Source: Arthrobacter sp. H16F315
GTDB lineage: Bacteria > Actinomycetota > Actinomycetes > Actinomycetales > Micrococcaceae
Assembly (NCBI RefSeq): GCF_024124825.1
Contig: NZ_JAMXSS010000002.1
Coordinates: forward strand, 1,860,001 to 1,924,000
Length of the DNA: 64,000 nucleotides
Direction: 5' to 3'
Under the pieces are notes generated by a model. That model searched no databases. It saw only the letters and a program-made list of their open reading frames with translations, and had not been told where the DNA came from. Numbering within the stretch: the stretch's first letter is position 1; every line of letters starts with the position of its first letter. Positions 34,931-45,140 of this stretch are shown here, one piece after another. The translations under genes were made by a program, and so were the position numbers.

Positions 34931-36268
34931 CTAGGCGGTTTCCCGTGCGTCCGTTTCCGCAGCCCCGCCCGAGGTCCGATGGTCAACCGGGCATTCGGCG
35001 CCCTTGGCTAAGGGCTGTTCGACGGTGATGCCGTACAGCGCCTCAAGGGCTGCGACATAATCCTCCTGCTGCCCGTTGGCGGCCAGCTCGCGGGCCCGCA
35101 CCGTCGGCACATGGAGCAGCTGCTTGACCATCCGGCGCAGCGCAAATTCAACTTCCTCGGCCGCCGCCGTGCAACCGTGGCGGGCCCGGACCTTTTCCAT
35201 TTCCGTATCCAGCACGTTCATGGTGTGCCGGCGCAGTGCGACGATGGCCGAATCCACCGAGCGGGCCTCGCGCTCCTGCTCAAACGCGTTGGCCGCACCG
35301 GCTACGATACTGCTGGCTTGTGCCAGCGATTCGGCCTGTTCCTGCGGGGCGGCCAGCCGGACCGATTCCAGCGTGAGCAGCTCGACGCCGTCGAGCGCTC
35401 CGACGGCGGGATCAAAATCGTGGGTGAGGGCCAGATCAATGGCAATCAGGGGCTGGGTCGAGGCAGCCCGGACCCGGCCCAGCTCAGCAGCCTCAACGCG
35501 GGTATCGGCGCCGCTGCAGCCAATCAGGACGTCGGCGGCTGCGACGGCGGCCGGAAGACTCTCGCCATCCAGTGCGGTCCCGCCGCGGGTGGCGACAAAA
35601 CCGGCGGCACGGCCGGAGGAGGAGTAGACGGAGATGTTGGTGCAGCCGCGCTCACGCAGCAGGGACATGGTGGCGCCGGCGTAGGCGCCGGTGCCGAAGA
35701 CGACAACTGTTTTGGTGGACCAGTCAGGGACCTCGGAAAGCTCCGTGGCGAGGTCCAGGGCCACGGAGACCACTGACAAGCCACGGGCGCCGAGGGCGGT
35801 CTGCGCTCCGACGTCCTTGGCGGTCTTCGACGCTGCCTGGAAGAGCCGGACGAGGCCGGAACTGGCCGTGCCTTCGTGCTGGGCGGTAATGAGGGCGCGC
35901 CGGACCTGTCCGGCGATTTCGCGTTCGCCCACAACTGCTGAATCCAGCCCGGAGCTGACGGCGAAGAGATGCCGGGTGACATCCTCGCCCGTGCGGGTAT
36001 TAAAGGAACGCCCGACGAGCTGTTCGTTGAGGCCGGTGGAGCCGCTGAGCTGGGTGATGAGGGCTGCGCGGGCTTCCTCGACGTCGTCAGGGCGGGGCGC
36101 TTCGCCGTAGATTTCGAGGCGGTTGCAGGTGGCAAGGACGATCGCACCCGCCACGGCCGGCGACCCGGCGAAGGCGGATGTGGCAAGCTCGGAAGCACCG
36201 GTGCTCAGCTGAGCAACGGTCTCGAGGTCGATGTCGGCGTGGGTCGCCACCAGAGAAAAAAGAACCAC
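34931..36268 (-). CDS. hemA: Glutamyl-tRNA reductase
   Basis: A 445-residue enzyme that reduces glutamyl-tRNA to glutamate-1-semialdehyde, the committed step of the C5 heme route. The catalytic cysteine is in [12 protein letters not shown] (near residue 48). The NADPH domain has [17 protein letters not shown], and the C-terminal dimerisation helix follows. GTG start 36268 with GAGGAG upstream. It is divergent from the hemE-hemL run, so regulation should be shared through the 158-base gap, where TATGAT on the minus strand (36278-36283) resembles a -10 box. Confidence 0.95.
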   Translation of the reverse strand: MVLFSLVATHADIDLETVAQLSTGASELATSAFAGSPAVAGAIVLATCNRLEIYGEAPRPDDVEEARAALITQLSGSTGLNEQLVGRSFNTRTGEDVTRHLFAVSSGLDSAVVGEREIAGQVRRALITAQHEGTASSGLVRLFQAASKTAKDVGAQTALGARGLSVVSVALDLATELSEVPDWSTKTVVVFGTGAYAGATMSLLRERGCTNISVYSSSGRAAGFVATRGGTALDGESLPAAVAAADVLIGCSGADTRVEAAELGRVRAASTQPLIAIDLALTHDFDPAVGALDGVELLTLESVRLAAPQEQAESLAQASSIVAGAANAFEQEREARSVDSAIVALRRHTMNVLDTEMEKVRARHGCTAAAEEVEFALRRMVKQLLHVPTVRARELAANGQQEDYVAALEALYGITVEQPLAKGAECPVDHRTSGGAAETDARETA

Positions 36269-36426
36269 AGCTCCTCAATCATAGCTTTTTCGTACCCCTG
36301 TAGAACAACTGTGCGGGGTGTGACCGCCCACGCCGGCCTGTGATTCGTGCCACCGTGCGGGCGCTGGCCGGCGCCGTGACAGTCTGTCGTTATCTTTTGG
36401 GGCCGATTTTCGGCACAATCGAAGTC

Positions 36427-37524
36427 ATGACCTCTCGCGCTGCGGCAACTCCCCAAACCTCCGGCCTTGACGCCGGACACCCCCTGATGGACGGCCGCAC
36501 CGCGGATTCCCCACTGATCACCGCCTACCGGGGCGGCAAGCCGGCCCGCCGCCCGGTCTGGTTTATGCGCCAGGCCGGCCGCTCGCTGCCCGAGTACCTC
36601 AAGGTGCGTGAGGGGGTCGCGATGCTGGACTCCTGCCTGCGCCCCGAACTTGCCTCCGAGATCACCCTGCAGCCGGTCCGCCGCCACGACGTCGATGCGG
36701 CCATCTTCTTTTCCGACATCGTGATCCCGCTGAAGCTCGCCGGAGTCGGTGTGGACATTGTGCCCGGCGTGGGTCCTGTGCTGGAGAAGCCGGTGCGCAC
36801 CGCGGCCGACGTTGCCGCCCTGCCCCAGTTGACCTGGGACGCCCTCGAGCCCATCCGCGAAGCCGTCCGGCTCACTGTCGCCCAGCTCGGGAAGACACCG
36901 CTGATCGGCTTCGCCGGCGCCCCGTTCACCCTCGCGGCGTACATGGTCGAGGGCAAGCCCTCCCGGGACCACCTCGGCCCGCGCACCATGATGCACGCCG
37001 ACCCAGAGACCTGGACCGCGCTGGCAAACTGGGCCGCCGACGCCTCCGGCATGTTCCTCCGTGCCCAGCTGGAAGCAGGCGCGTCCGCCGCCCAGCTCTT
37101 CGACTCGTGGGCCGGCTCCCTTGGCCTGGCCGACTACCAGCGCTTCGTCGCACCGGCCTCCGCCCGCGCCCTGGACCATGTCCGGGACCTCGGGGCCCCG
37201 CTGATCCACTTCGGCACCGGCACCTCGGAACTGCTCGTCGCCATGCGCGACGTCGGCGTCGACGTCGTCGGGGTGGACTACCGGCTGCCGCTGGACGAAG
37301 CAAACCGCAGGCTCGGCGGAACGGTGCCGCTGCAGGGCAACATCGACCCCGCCCTGCTGTCCGCCCCGTGGGAGGTTCTGGAAGCGCACGTCCGGGCCGT
37401 CGTCGCGGCCGGCGCTTCGGCCCCCGGCCACGTGCTTAACCTCGGCCACGGGGTGCCGCCGGAAACCGATCCGGCAGTACTCACACGGGTCGTTGAGCTT
37501 ATCCACTCGATTTCGCCGGAGTAG
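36427..37524 (+). CDS. hemE: Uroporphyrinogen decarboxylase
   Basis: A 365-residue enzyme that converts uroporphyrinogen III to coproporphyrinogen III. Motifs: RRPVWFMRQAGRSLPEY (substrate-binding Arg residues), FFSDIVIP and GFAGAPFTLAAYMVEG. ATG 36427 gives the conserved beginning; the frame is open back to 36340 but that part is antisense-like. It starts the heme operon, with hemY five bases after its stop. Confidence 0.95.
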   Translation: MTSRAAATPQTSGLDAGHPLMDGRTADSPLITAYRGGKPARRPVWFMRQAGRSLPEYLKVREGVAMLDSCLRPELASEITLQPVRRHDVDAAIFFSDIVIPLKLAGVGVDIVPGVGPVLEKPVRTAADVAALPQLTWDALEPIREAVRLTVAQLGKTPLIGFAGAPFTLAAYMVEGKPSRDHLGPRTMMHADPETWTALANWAADASGMFLRAQLEAGASAAQLFDSWAGSLGLADYQRFVAPASARALDHVRDLGAPLIHFGTGTSELLVAMRDVGVDVVGVDYRLPLDEANRRLGGTVPLQGNIDPALLSAPWEVLEAHVRAVVAAGASAPGHVLNLGHGVPPETDPAVLTRVVELIHSISPE

Positions 37525-37528
37525 GCGC

Positions 37529-39056
37529 ATGCAGGCAGCCGGCTCCACCGCGGAAGCCGCACCGCAGACCGCTGTGGTGGTGGGTGGCGGGATTTCCGGC
37601 CTGCTCGCCGCCCGCGTCCTGGCCCGGGCCGGCGTCCGCACCACCGTTCTTGAAGCCAGCGGAGCGTGGGGCGGCTGCGTCGGGAGCCATACGGTGGCCG
37701 GCCTGACGCTGGACAGCGGCGCCGAGTCCTTCGCCACACGTTCCACGGCCGTGTCAGAGCTCGCCGCCACGCTGGGCCTCGCCGGGAATATTGTGGCACC
37801 GCAGACCCGGCGGGGCCTGGGTCCAGCTGCCCGACGGCCCGCGGGAGCTTCCCCGCACCGGGGTCCTTGGCATCCCCGCCAATCCCTGGGACCCGGAAGT
37901 CCGCCGTTCCCTCGGTTTCCTCGGTTCGCTCCGGGCCTCGCTCGACTCACTGCTGCCGGCCGCGTTGGGTACCGGGCCGGAAGCCACAAGCGTGTCGGCG
38001 CTGGTCCGCGCCCGGATGGGGCGCCGTGTGCTCGACCGCCTCGTCGCACCTGTCGTCGGCGGGGTCCACTCCGCGGACCCGGGCGTCCTTGACATCGACA
38101 TGGTGGCACCGGGCCTGCGCGCCGGCATCCGGGAACACGGATCGCTCGCCGCCGCCGTCGCTGCCCAACGCCGGGGTCCGCGCGCCGCAGCCATGCCCGG
38201 GGCAGTTACCGCCGCGCCACGCCCGCCGGTGGGGGCGCCACCACTACAGAAGGCCGGGTCGGCCGTCGCGGGCCTGCGCGGCGGGATGCACACGCTTATC
38301 CCGGCACTGCTGGCCGAGCTGGGCCGCGATGGTGTCACCTTGCTGGCGGGCACCCGGGCTGACGCCGTGCAGCGCGCCGCCGGCGGGTGGCGGGTCTTGG
38401 CCGGGGACACAGCCCACGACGCCGGGTTGCTGGTTGTCGCCGTGGACGGCCCGGCCGCCGTCGACCTGCTCGCCGGCGCGGTGCCGGAACTGGCCGGCCG
38501 CCGTCCGGAGGCAGGCCCGGACGTCAGCCTCGTCACCCTCGTGCTGGACCTTCCCCAGCTCGATGCCGCCCCGCGCGGGACCGGGGTCCTCGTCGCGCCG
38601 CAGAGCCCGGGAATCCAGGCCAAGGCACTGACCCACGCCACCGCCAAATGGGAGTGGCTTGCAGACCAGGCCGGCCCCGGCACCCATGTCATCCGGCTGT
38701 CCTACGGGCGCGGGGACGCCCGCCATGGCGCCGCAGCGATGCCGGAGCCCCGCTCGGATGCTGAACTCTTCAAGGCTGCCTTGACGGATGCATCCTCGTT
38801 GCTCGCGCTCCCGGTCACCGCAGCGGACGTGGTGGATTGGGACGTGGTGCGCTGGGGCGGGGCACTGCCTTTTGCGTCACTCGGTCACAAACGCCGGGTT
38901 ACGGAGGTCCGCAATATCTGCGCGGCGGACGGCACACTTGCCATCGTCGGCGGCTGGCTGTCCGGCAACGGCCTCGCCGCGATTGTGGCCGACACACCGG
39001 GGCAGGTCCGGCAGCTGCTGGCCCCGGGTGAAGGCGCCGGATCCCCGCCACTGTGA
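37529..39056 (+). CDS. hemY: Coproporphyrinogen III oxidase (HemY/CgoX), with a +1 frameshift
   Basis: An FAD enzyme that oxidises coproporphyrinogen III to coproporphyrin III in Gram-positive bacteria. The FAD fold VVVGGGISGLLAARVLARAG is near residue 11, and later parts include SGAESFATRSTAVSELAATL and IVGGWLSGNGLAAIVADT at the end. Around 37799-37808 the frame shifts. After removing one base, the product continues PGGAWVQLPDGPRELPRTGV to the stop at 39056. The corrected length is 508 residues, normal for the family. Both parts are well conserved, so an extra base in the read is likely. Confidence 0.88.
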
Positions 39057-39064
39057 AATAAAAC

Positions 39065-39085
39065 ACTTCTACGCCCTGTAGAAGT
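39065..39085. repeat. 8-bp inverted repeat ahead of hemQ
   Basis: ACTTCTAC and GTAGAAGT are separated by GCCCT (39065-39072 and 39078-39085), in the 64-base gap between hemY and hemQ. The 10-base core CCCTGTAGAA (39074-39083) recurs at 36296-36305 just upstream of hemA. It may be a short hairpin or an operator. Confidence 0.55.
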
Positions 39086-39120
39086 CCTTCATTTCGACTT
39101 AGCTGGAGGGAAGGGGCAAT

Positions 39121-39843
39121 ATGGTATCCATGAGCCACACTTCTGCCGAAACTGTCACTAAAACTGCATCAGCAAGCGAAGAATCAGCAGAGCAGTTTTT
39201 CACGCTCTGGACCGTTTTCAAGCGCTCCGCCGAAGGCCTGCGCAGCGACGATGCTGCCGACGAGTTTGACGCCCTCACCGCACGGCTGGCCGACTCCGGT
39301 GTGGTCCACCGCGGCAGCTATGACGTCTCGGCCATGCGCGCCGATGCCGACATTATGGTCTGGCTGCATGGCGCCCAGCCCGAGGCCCTTCAGCGGGCCG
39401 TCCGGGACATCCGCCGCAGCAAACTGTTCACCGGCACCGAAATTGCCTGGTCCGCCATGGGCGTTCACCGCGAGGCGGAGTTCGCCAAAAACCACACGCC
39501 GGCATTCTCCCGCGGGGTGGAACCGGCAGAGTGGCTCTGTGTGTATCCCTTCGTCCGCTCCTACGAGTGGTACTTGCTGCCCGACGCCGAACGCGGGGCC
39601 ATGCTTCGCGACCACGGCTTACTGGGCCGGGACTTCCCCCAGGTCATCGCCAACACGGTGTCCTCCTTTGCCCTCGGCGACTGGGAATGGATCCTCGGCC
39701 TGGAAGCCCCCGAACTGGTGGACCTCGTGGACCTGATGCGCCACCTGCGGGCCACCGAAGCCCGCCACCATGTCCGCGAAGAAGTCCCGTTCTACACCGG
39801 CCGCCGGGTGAACGCAGCCGAGATTGCCGAGGTCCTGTCATGA
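39121..39843 (+). CDS. hemQ: Coproheme decarboxylase HemQ (chlorite dismutase-like)
   Basis: A 240-residue member of the chlorite dismutase fold that decarboxylates coproheme to heme b in the last step of the coproporphyrin-dependent route. Family features: ADIMVWLHGAQPEALQRAVR, VYPFVRSYEWYLLPDAERGA and LGDWEWILGLEAPELVDLVD, with a C-terminal EARHHVREEVPFYTGRRV. GGAGG lies upstream of ATG 39121. It overlaps hemH by four bases. Also called ChdC. Confidence 0.93.
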   Translation: MVSMSHTSAETVTKTASASEESAEQFFTLWTVFKRSAEGLRSDDAADEFDALTARLADSGVVHRGSYDVSAMRADADIMVWLHGAQPEALQRAVRDIRRSKLFTGTEIAWSAMGVHREAEFAKNHTPAFSRGVEPAEWLCVYPFVRSYEWYLLPDAERGAMLRDHGLLGRDFPQVIANTVSSFALGDWEWILGLEAPELVDLVDLMRHLRATEARHHVREEVPFYTGRRVNAAEIAEVLS

Positions 39844-41105
39844 ACCCCCTGAACCCCCAAGACACGGTTACCGCCGTCAACGTCGTGACCCAGGCCGGCC
39901 GGATGGCCCCCAAAGATTACGACGCCGTACTCCTGGCCTCCTTTGGTGGCCCCGAAGGCCAGGAAGACGTCCTCCCGTTCCTGCGTAACGTCACCCGGGG
40001 ACGCGGCATCCCGGACGAACGGCTCGAGGAAGTCTCGCACCACTACCGCGCCAACGGCGGCATCAGCCCCATCAACCAGCAGAACCGAGACCTCAAGGCC
40101 GGCATTGAAGCCGAACTTGCCGCCCGGGGAATCGAACTGCCGGTGTTCTGGGGCAACCGCAACTGGGCGCCCTACGTCCCGCAGACCCTCCAGGACATTT
40201 ACGACGCCGGGCACCGCAAGGTCCTGATGCTCACCACAAGCGCCTACTCCTGCTACTCCAGCTGCCGGCAGTACCGCGAGGACATTGGCATCGCACTGAC
40301 CGAGACCGGCCTCGACGGCAAACTTGAAGTGGACAAAGTTCGGCAGTACTTCGACCACCCGGGCTTCGTCGAGCCGTTTGTGGAAGGCACCGCAGCCGGC
40401 CTGGCCGACGTCCGCGCCCGGCTGGCCGCGGCCGGTACCCCGGACGCGCCGGTCCACATCCTGTTCGCCACCCACTCCATCCCCACCCGCGACGCAGCGG
40501 CGGCGGGCCGCTCCGACGCCGAACCGCGACAGTTCGAGGAGGATTCGGCCTACGTCGCCCAGCACCTGGCGTCCGGCACCGAGGTCATCCGCCGGGTCGA
40601 GGCAGGCAGCGGTGACACCGCACCCTGGTCCCTCGTCTACCAGTCGCGCTCCGGCGCCCCGCACGTGCCCTGGCTGGAACCCGACATTAACGACGCCATC
40701 GAAGAGCTCGCCGGGAAGGGCGTCAAGGGCATCGTGATCGTTCCGCTCGGCTTCGTCAGCGACCACATGGAAGTTGTCTGGGACCTCGACACCGAGGCCC
40801 TGGAAACCTGCGCCACCCTGGGCCTCACCGCGACGCGCGTCCCCACACCGGGAACGCACCGGAAGTTCGTCAGCGGACTCGTGGACCTGATCAGCGAACG
40901 GACCGCAGCGAACAACATCGCCGACCGCCCGCACCTGACCAAACTTGGCCCCTGGTACGACGTTTGCCGCCCGGGCTGCTGCGCCAACTTCCGCGGCGAA
41001 AAGCCCACCATTTCGGGCGCGGACACCACCATCGGCACCGGCCACGCCCCCTACCCGGCGGCTCCTGCCGGTCCTACCCGCTCCGGCGGCGGGACAGGAC
41101 ACGGT
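39840..41105 (+). CDS. hemH: Coproporphyrin ferrochelatase (CpfC/HemH), open into hemC
   Basis: Inserts iron into coproporphyrin III. ATG 39840 overlaps the hemQ stop. Family parts are intact: the active-site His in ATHSIPTRDAA, and FGGPEGQEDVLPFLRN. Cysteines at YSCYSSCRQYRED and a C-terminal VCRPGCCANFRG match the [2Fe-2S] cysteines known from actinobacterial ferrochelatases. About 420 residues. There is no in-frame stop before the hemC GTG (41106); a stop overlapping that GTG exists only in another frame (TGA 41107-41109). This is either a real hemH-hemC fusion or a one-base insertion in the poorly conserved tail. Confidence 0.88.
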
Positions 41106-42104
41106 GTGAGCGTCAGGGTCGGAACCCGCGCCAGCAGGCTTGCGCTCACGCAGACCCAGCAGACAGCGGACCAGCTGACCGCCGTCGGCGGCTTCCCGAT
41201 CGAACTGATCCACATTCGGACCGACGGTGATGTCCTCACCGGATCGCTGTCCCAGATGGGCGGCACCGGCGTCTTCGTCGCGGCCCTTCGTGATGCCCTG
41301 CTGCAGGACAAGTGCGACGTCGCTGTGCACTCACTCAAGGACCTGCCCACCGGGGCAGCACTCGGGCTGACGCTCGCGGCGACGCCGAAACGCGCCGATG
41401 TCCGCGACGTGCTCTGCTCCCGCGACGGACTCAAGCTCGCCGACTTGCCGGCCGGCGCCACAGTGGGTACGGGTTCCCCGCGGCGGGCGGCCCAGTTGCG
41501 GGCCGCCCGCCCGGACCTGGACATCCGTGATATCCGCGGAAACGTAGACACCCGGCTGGGCCGTGTCCCCGGCCTGCCGGGCAATAGCACCGACGCTGTC
41601 GTCGAAGGAAAAAGCTGCGATCTCGACGCCGTTGTGCTCGCGGCCGCCGGACTGCAACGCCTCGGCAGGTTGGCCGCCGTCAGCGAATACCTCGAATCCG
41701 CCGTTATGCTGCCCGCCGCCGGGCAGGGTTCGCTCGCGATCGAATGCCGCTCCGCGGACGCCCCGCGCAAGGCGGGGTCCACCGAAGGCTCACAGGGAGT
41801 GCTGGCGCAGGCCCTCGCCGCCCTCGACGACCCTGACACCCGGCTTGCGGTCACGGCTGAGCGGGCCCTCCTGGCCCGGCTGGAAGCAGGCTGCGCTGCG
41901 CCGGTGGGCGCCTACGCCGTCCGTAAGGGCAGCCGGCTGCACCTTGAAGCCGTGGTCTGTGCCGTCGACGGTACGGCCTCGGTCCGGGATTCAAAGGCCA
42001 CGGACGGACTCACCGAGGTGGGGGCAACCCTGCTCGGGATCGAGCTCGCGGAAGTCCTGCTGGCCCGCGGTGCCGCCGAGATCGCGGACCTGGCAGCGTC
42101 CTGA
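41106..42104 (+). CDS. hemC: Hydroxymethylbilane synthase (porphobilinogen deaminase)
   Basis: Polymerises four porphobilinogens into hydroxymethylbilane, using a dipyrromethane cofactor. From GTG 41106 the start is VRVGTRASRLALTQTQQTAD, the typical beginning, giving 332 residues. Motifs: VHSLKDLPTG, DIRGNVDTRLGR, and GCAAPVGAYA with the cofactor-binding cysteine. The frame is continuous with hemH upstream. hemD follows after 20 bases. Confidence 0.92.
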   Translation: MSVRVGTRASRLALTQTQQTADQLTAVGGFPIELIHIRTDGDVLTGSLSQMGGTGVFVAALRDALLQDKCDVAVHSLKDLPTGAALGLTLAATPKRADVRDVLCSRDGLKLADLPAGATVGTGSPRRAAQLRAARPDLDIRDIRGNVDTRLGRVPGLPGNSTDAVVEGKSCDLDAVVLAAAGLQRLGRLAAVSEYLESAVMLPAAGQGSLAIECRSADAPRKAGSTEGSQGVLAQALAALDDPDTRLAVTAERALLARLEAGCAAPVGAYAVRKGSRLHLEAVVCAVDGTASVRDSKATDGLTEVGATLLGIELAEVLLARGAAEIADLAAS

Positions 42105-42124
42105 GCCGAGAATTCCACCAGGTC

Positions 42125-43042
42125 ATGGGAAGGCAAAGCGGCGTCAAGGCGCCGGACGGCGCCCGGATCCTCGTCGCCCGCAGCCCGGACCGGGCAGCGG
42201 GCCTGGTCAGTGCCCTGCGCGGCGTCGGCGCCGAACCCGTGCTGCTGCCGCTGATCGATTTCGAGCTGGCCAGGGACCAGCATTCCCTGGACGTAGCCTT
42301 CGACGCCCTCGGTGCCGGTGCGTACGCTTGGCTGGTCGTCAGCAGCGTGACAGCTGTCCAGGCGCTCGAGGCCAAGGCCACCGAACGGGGTACCAACCTC
42401 GCCGCCTGGCTTCCGGGCAGTCTGATGGTCGCCACGATCGGACCCGCCACCCGGCACTACCTCGAGACCCGGGGAGTCGCCGTCGACCTGGCCCCCGCCG
42501 GCCAGCAGTCCGGTGCGGGACTTCTCGATATCTGGCCCGCACACCAGGGCAGTGTATTCCTGCCGCAGGCAGATATCGCGGACCCCCGGCTCCGCCGCGG
42601 GCTGGCGGCCCGCGGCGCCTTCGTCCAGGCTGTGACCGCCTACCGCACCGTAGACTACCCGGCCGACCCGCGCCGGAGCCTGGCCTTCTGCCAGCCGGCA
42701 ACGCTCCCGGACCCCGGCCCGGACCGGCCCGCCGGAGCCGCTGTCCTCACCCCGGCGCAGGCGAAAACCGAAATCGACGCCGGCCTGCTGGACGCCGTCG
42801 TTGCGGCTTCCCCCAGTGCCGTCCGGCGCATCCACGAGGACCTTTCCCCGCTGGGCGCATGCCGGTTTGTGGCCATTGGACGCTCGACCGCCGCCCAGGC
42901 TCAGTCACTCGGCCTCAGCGTCGCCGCCGTGGCCGAGGAGCCCACCGCCTCCGGTCTGGTGGCAGCAGTTATCCGCGCGCTGGCCAACGAACCGCCCCCA
43001 CACCACCCGCCCGCAGAGCCCACAGCAAAGGACACCATATGA
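42125..43042 (+). CDS. hemD: Uroporphyrinogen-III synthase
   Basis: A 305-residue enzyme that closes hydroxymethylbilane into uroporphyrinogen III with inversion of ring D. The family diverges strongly, but two Rossmann-like halves can be seen, beginning [20 protein letters not shown] and, in the second half, [16 protein letters not shown]. Operon position between hemC and hemB supports the call. It overlaps hemB by four bases (ATGA). The last 15 residues, rich in Pro and His, are probably a disordered tail. Confidence 0.87.
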   Translation: MGRQSGVKAPDGARILVARSPDRAAGLVSALRGVGAEPVLLPLIDFELARDQHSLDVAFDALGAGAYAWLVVSSVTAVQALEAKATERGTNLAAWLPGSLMVATIGPATRHYLETRGVAVDLAPAGQQSGAGLLDIWPAHQGSVFLPQADIADPRLRRGLAARGAFVQAVTAYRTVDYPADPRRSLAFCQPATLPDPGPDRPAGAAVLTPAQAKTEIDAGLLDAVVAASPSAVRRIHEDLSPLGACRFVAIGRSTAAQAQSLGLSVAAVAEEPTASGLVAAVIRALANEPPPHHPPAEPTAKDTI

Positions 43043-44018
43043 GCTTCCCGACCCACCGCCCCCGCCGGCTCCGCACCACCCCTGCGTTGCGCCGGCTGAC
43101 AGCCGAACACCGGCTCTCGGCCGCCGAACTCGTCCTGCCCGCCTTCATCCGCGAAGGGCTGACCGAGCCGAACCCGATTTCCTCGATGCCCGGCGTCCAG
43201 CAGCACACCACCGAGACCCTGAAGCGCGCCGCCAGCGAGGCCGTGGAGCTCGGCGTTGGTGGCATTATGCTTTTGGAATCCCCGCGGTCCGCGACGCCAC
43301 CGGCACCGCCGCACTGGACCCTGACGGTGTGCTGAACAAGGCCATCCGGGACGTCCGTGCCGAAGTCGGCGACGAGCTGGTCATCATGAGCGACGTCTGC
43401 CTGGACGAATTCACCGACCACGGGCACTGCGGAGTCCTCGACGCCAGCGGTTACGTGGACAACGACGCCACGCTGGAGATATACGCCCGGATGGCCGTTG
43501 CGCAGGCCGAGGCCGGCGCCCACGTGCTCGGCCCGTCCGGGATGATGGACGGCCAGATCGCAGTCATTCGACAAGCCCTCGAGGAAGCCGGCCACACCAC
43601 CACCGCCGTCGTCGCATACGCCGCGAAATACGCCTCGGCGTTCTACGGTCCGTTCCGTGAGGCCGTTGATTCCCAGCTCACCGGTGACCGGCGGACCTAC
43701 CAGATGGATGCCGCGAACCGCCGCGAAGCGATCCTCGAAGTGGAACTGGACCTCGAAGAAGGCGCCGACATGGTGATGGTCAAGCCAGCCATGAGCTACC
43801 TCGATATCCTCGCCGATGTCGCCGCGATGAGTCCGGTGCCGGTCGCGGCCTACCAGATTTCCGGCGAGTACTCGATGATCGAGGCCGCCGCCGCCAACGG
43901 CTGGATCGACCGCCGCGCGGCCATCACCGAATCCGTGCTGGGCATCAAACGGGCCGGGGCCAACATGGTCCTGACCTACTGGGCCAGCGAACTCGCCGGC
44001 TGGCTGAAGGAGTCCTGA
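43039..44018 (+). CDS. hemB: Delta-aminolevulinic acid dehydratase (porphobilinogen synthase), with a -1 frameshift
   Basis: Condenses two 5-aminolevulinates to porphobilinogen. ATG 43039 starts [14 protein letters not shown]. The frame breaks in the T run at 43273-43277 (ATGCTTTTGG). One more T restores [16 protein letters not shown] and the rest. Later motifs: [16 protein letters not shown] (metal-site Cys), [17 protein letters not shown] (first catalytic Lys) and [13 protein letters not shown] (Schiff-base Lys). The corrected length is 326 residues, normal. Since the gene is expected to be essential for heme, a read error is more likely than loss. Confidence 0.9.
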
Positions 44019-45127
44019 TGAACACCGCGACAGCGCCGGACCCCGCTTCCGCGCCAAACCCCACCGCCCCGGTGGGCCCGGGGCGCATCCTGCTGGGCCT
44101 GAACACCTTCGGCGACGTCGGGGTCTTCCCCGACGGACACCCCGTCCCGCACGCCCAGGTACTGCGCCAGCTGCTGGAACAGGCCGAACTCGCGGATCAG
44201 GTGGGGCTCCATGCCTTCGGCGTGGGGGAGCACCACCGCCGCGACTTCGCCGTCTCCGCCCCCGAAGTGTTCCTCGCCGCGGCGGCCACCCGGACCCGGC
44301 GCATCCGGCTCGGCTCCGCAGTCACCGTGTTGAGCTCCGATGACCCCATCAGGGTTTTCCAGCGCTTCTCCACCGTGGACGCCATCTCCAACGGCCGGGC
44401 CGAGGTGATGCTGGGCCGCGGCTCCTTTGTGGAGTCCTTCCCGCTCTTCGGACTCAACCTCGCCGATTACGAGGTCCTGTTCGAGGAGAAGCTGGAGCTC
44501 TTCGACAAAGCCCGCGCCCAGCAGCCCATCCACTGGGAGGGACGCACCAGGCCGTCCATCAGCGGTCTGAGTGCCTACCCGCCGCTGGAACACCACCTGC
44601 TGCCGGCCTGGATCGGCGTCGGCGGAACCCCTGAATCGGTGCTGCGCTGCGCCGAATACGGGTACCCGATCATCTTCGCAATCATCGGCGGAGAGCCGCG
44701 GTCCTTCGCCCCGCTGGCGAATCTGTACCGCGATGCGATGGCCAAATACGGCCACCCGATGCAGCAGATAGCCACCCATTCGCCCGGCCACATTGCCAAC
44801 ACCGACGAGGAAGCACGGGAGGAGTTCTTCCCGCACTGGCTCGGCCAGCGCAACCTGATCGGTGCCGAGCGCGGCTGGGGTCCCGGCAATCGCGCCGAGT
44901 TTGACGCGATGTGTACCCAAGAGGGCGCCCTCTACGTCGGCTCGCCGGACACCGTCGCGGCCAAGATCGGCCTGCTCAAGCGCAACCTCGGTGTGGACCG
45001 CTTCGACCTCAAATACAGCAACGGCACCCTGCCGCACACGGCGATGATGCGCTCGATCGAGCTGTTCGGCACCGAGGTGGCACCCCGGGTTGCCTCGTTG
45101 CTGGCCGGGTCTTCACCGCAGAACTGA
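44018..45127 (+). CDS. LLM-class flavin-dependent oxidoreductase
   Basis: A 369-residue luciferase-like monooxygenase-fold protein. Typical parts: [20 protein letters not shown] with [20 protein letters not shown] following, [20 protein letters not shown] and [20 protein letters not shown]. It should bind FMN or F420. It overlaps the hemB stop by one base and ends 13 bases before hemL, so it is inside the heme operon, but no known heme step needs it. Substrate unknown. Confidence 0.85.
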   Translation: MNTATAPDPASAPNPTAPVGPGRILLGLNTFGDVGVFPDGHPVPHAQVLRQLLEQAELADQVGLHAFGVGEHHRRDFAVSAPEVFLAAAATRTRRIRLGSAVTVLSSDDPIRVFQRFSTVDAISNGRAEVMLGRGSFVESFPLFGLNLADYEVLFEEKLELFDKARAQQPIHWEGRTRPSISGLSAYPPLEHHLLPAWIGVGGTPESVLRCAEYGYPIIFAIIGGEPRSFAPLANLYRDAMAKYGHPMQQIATHSPGHIANTDEEAREEFFPHWLGQRNLIGAERGWGPGNRAEFDAMCTQEGALYVGSPDTVAAKIGLLKRNLGVDRFDLKYSNGTLPHTAMMRSIELFGTEVAPRVASLLAGSSPQN

Positions 45128-45140
45128 AAGAATAGGAACC

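Noticed and set aside
36205-38109. 634-codon open frame on the minus strand
   Set aside because: Antisense to hemE and hemY, which are certain; Arg/Gly-rich composition.
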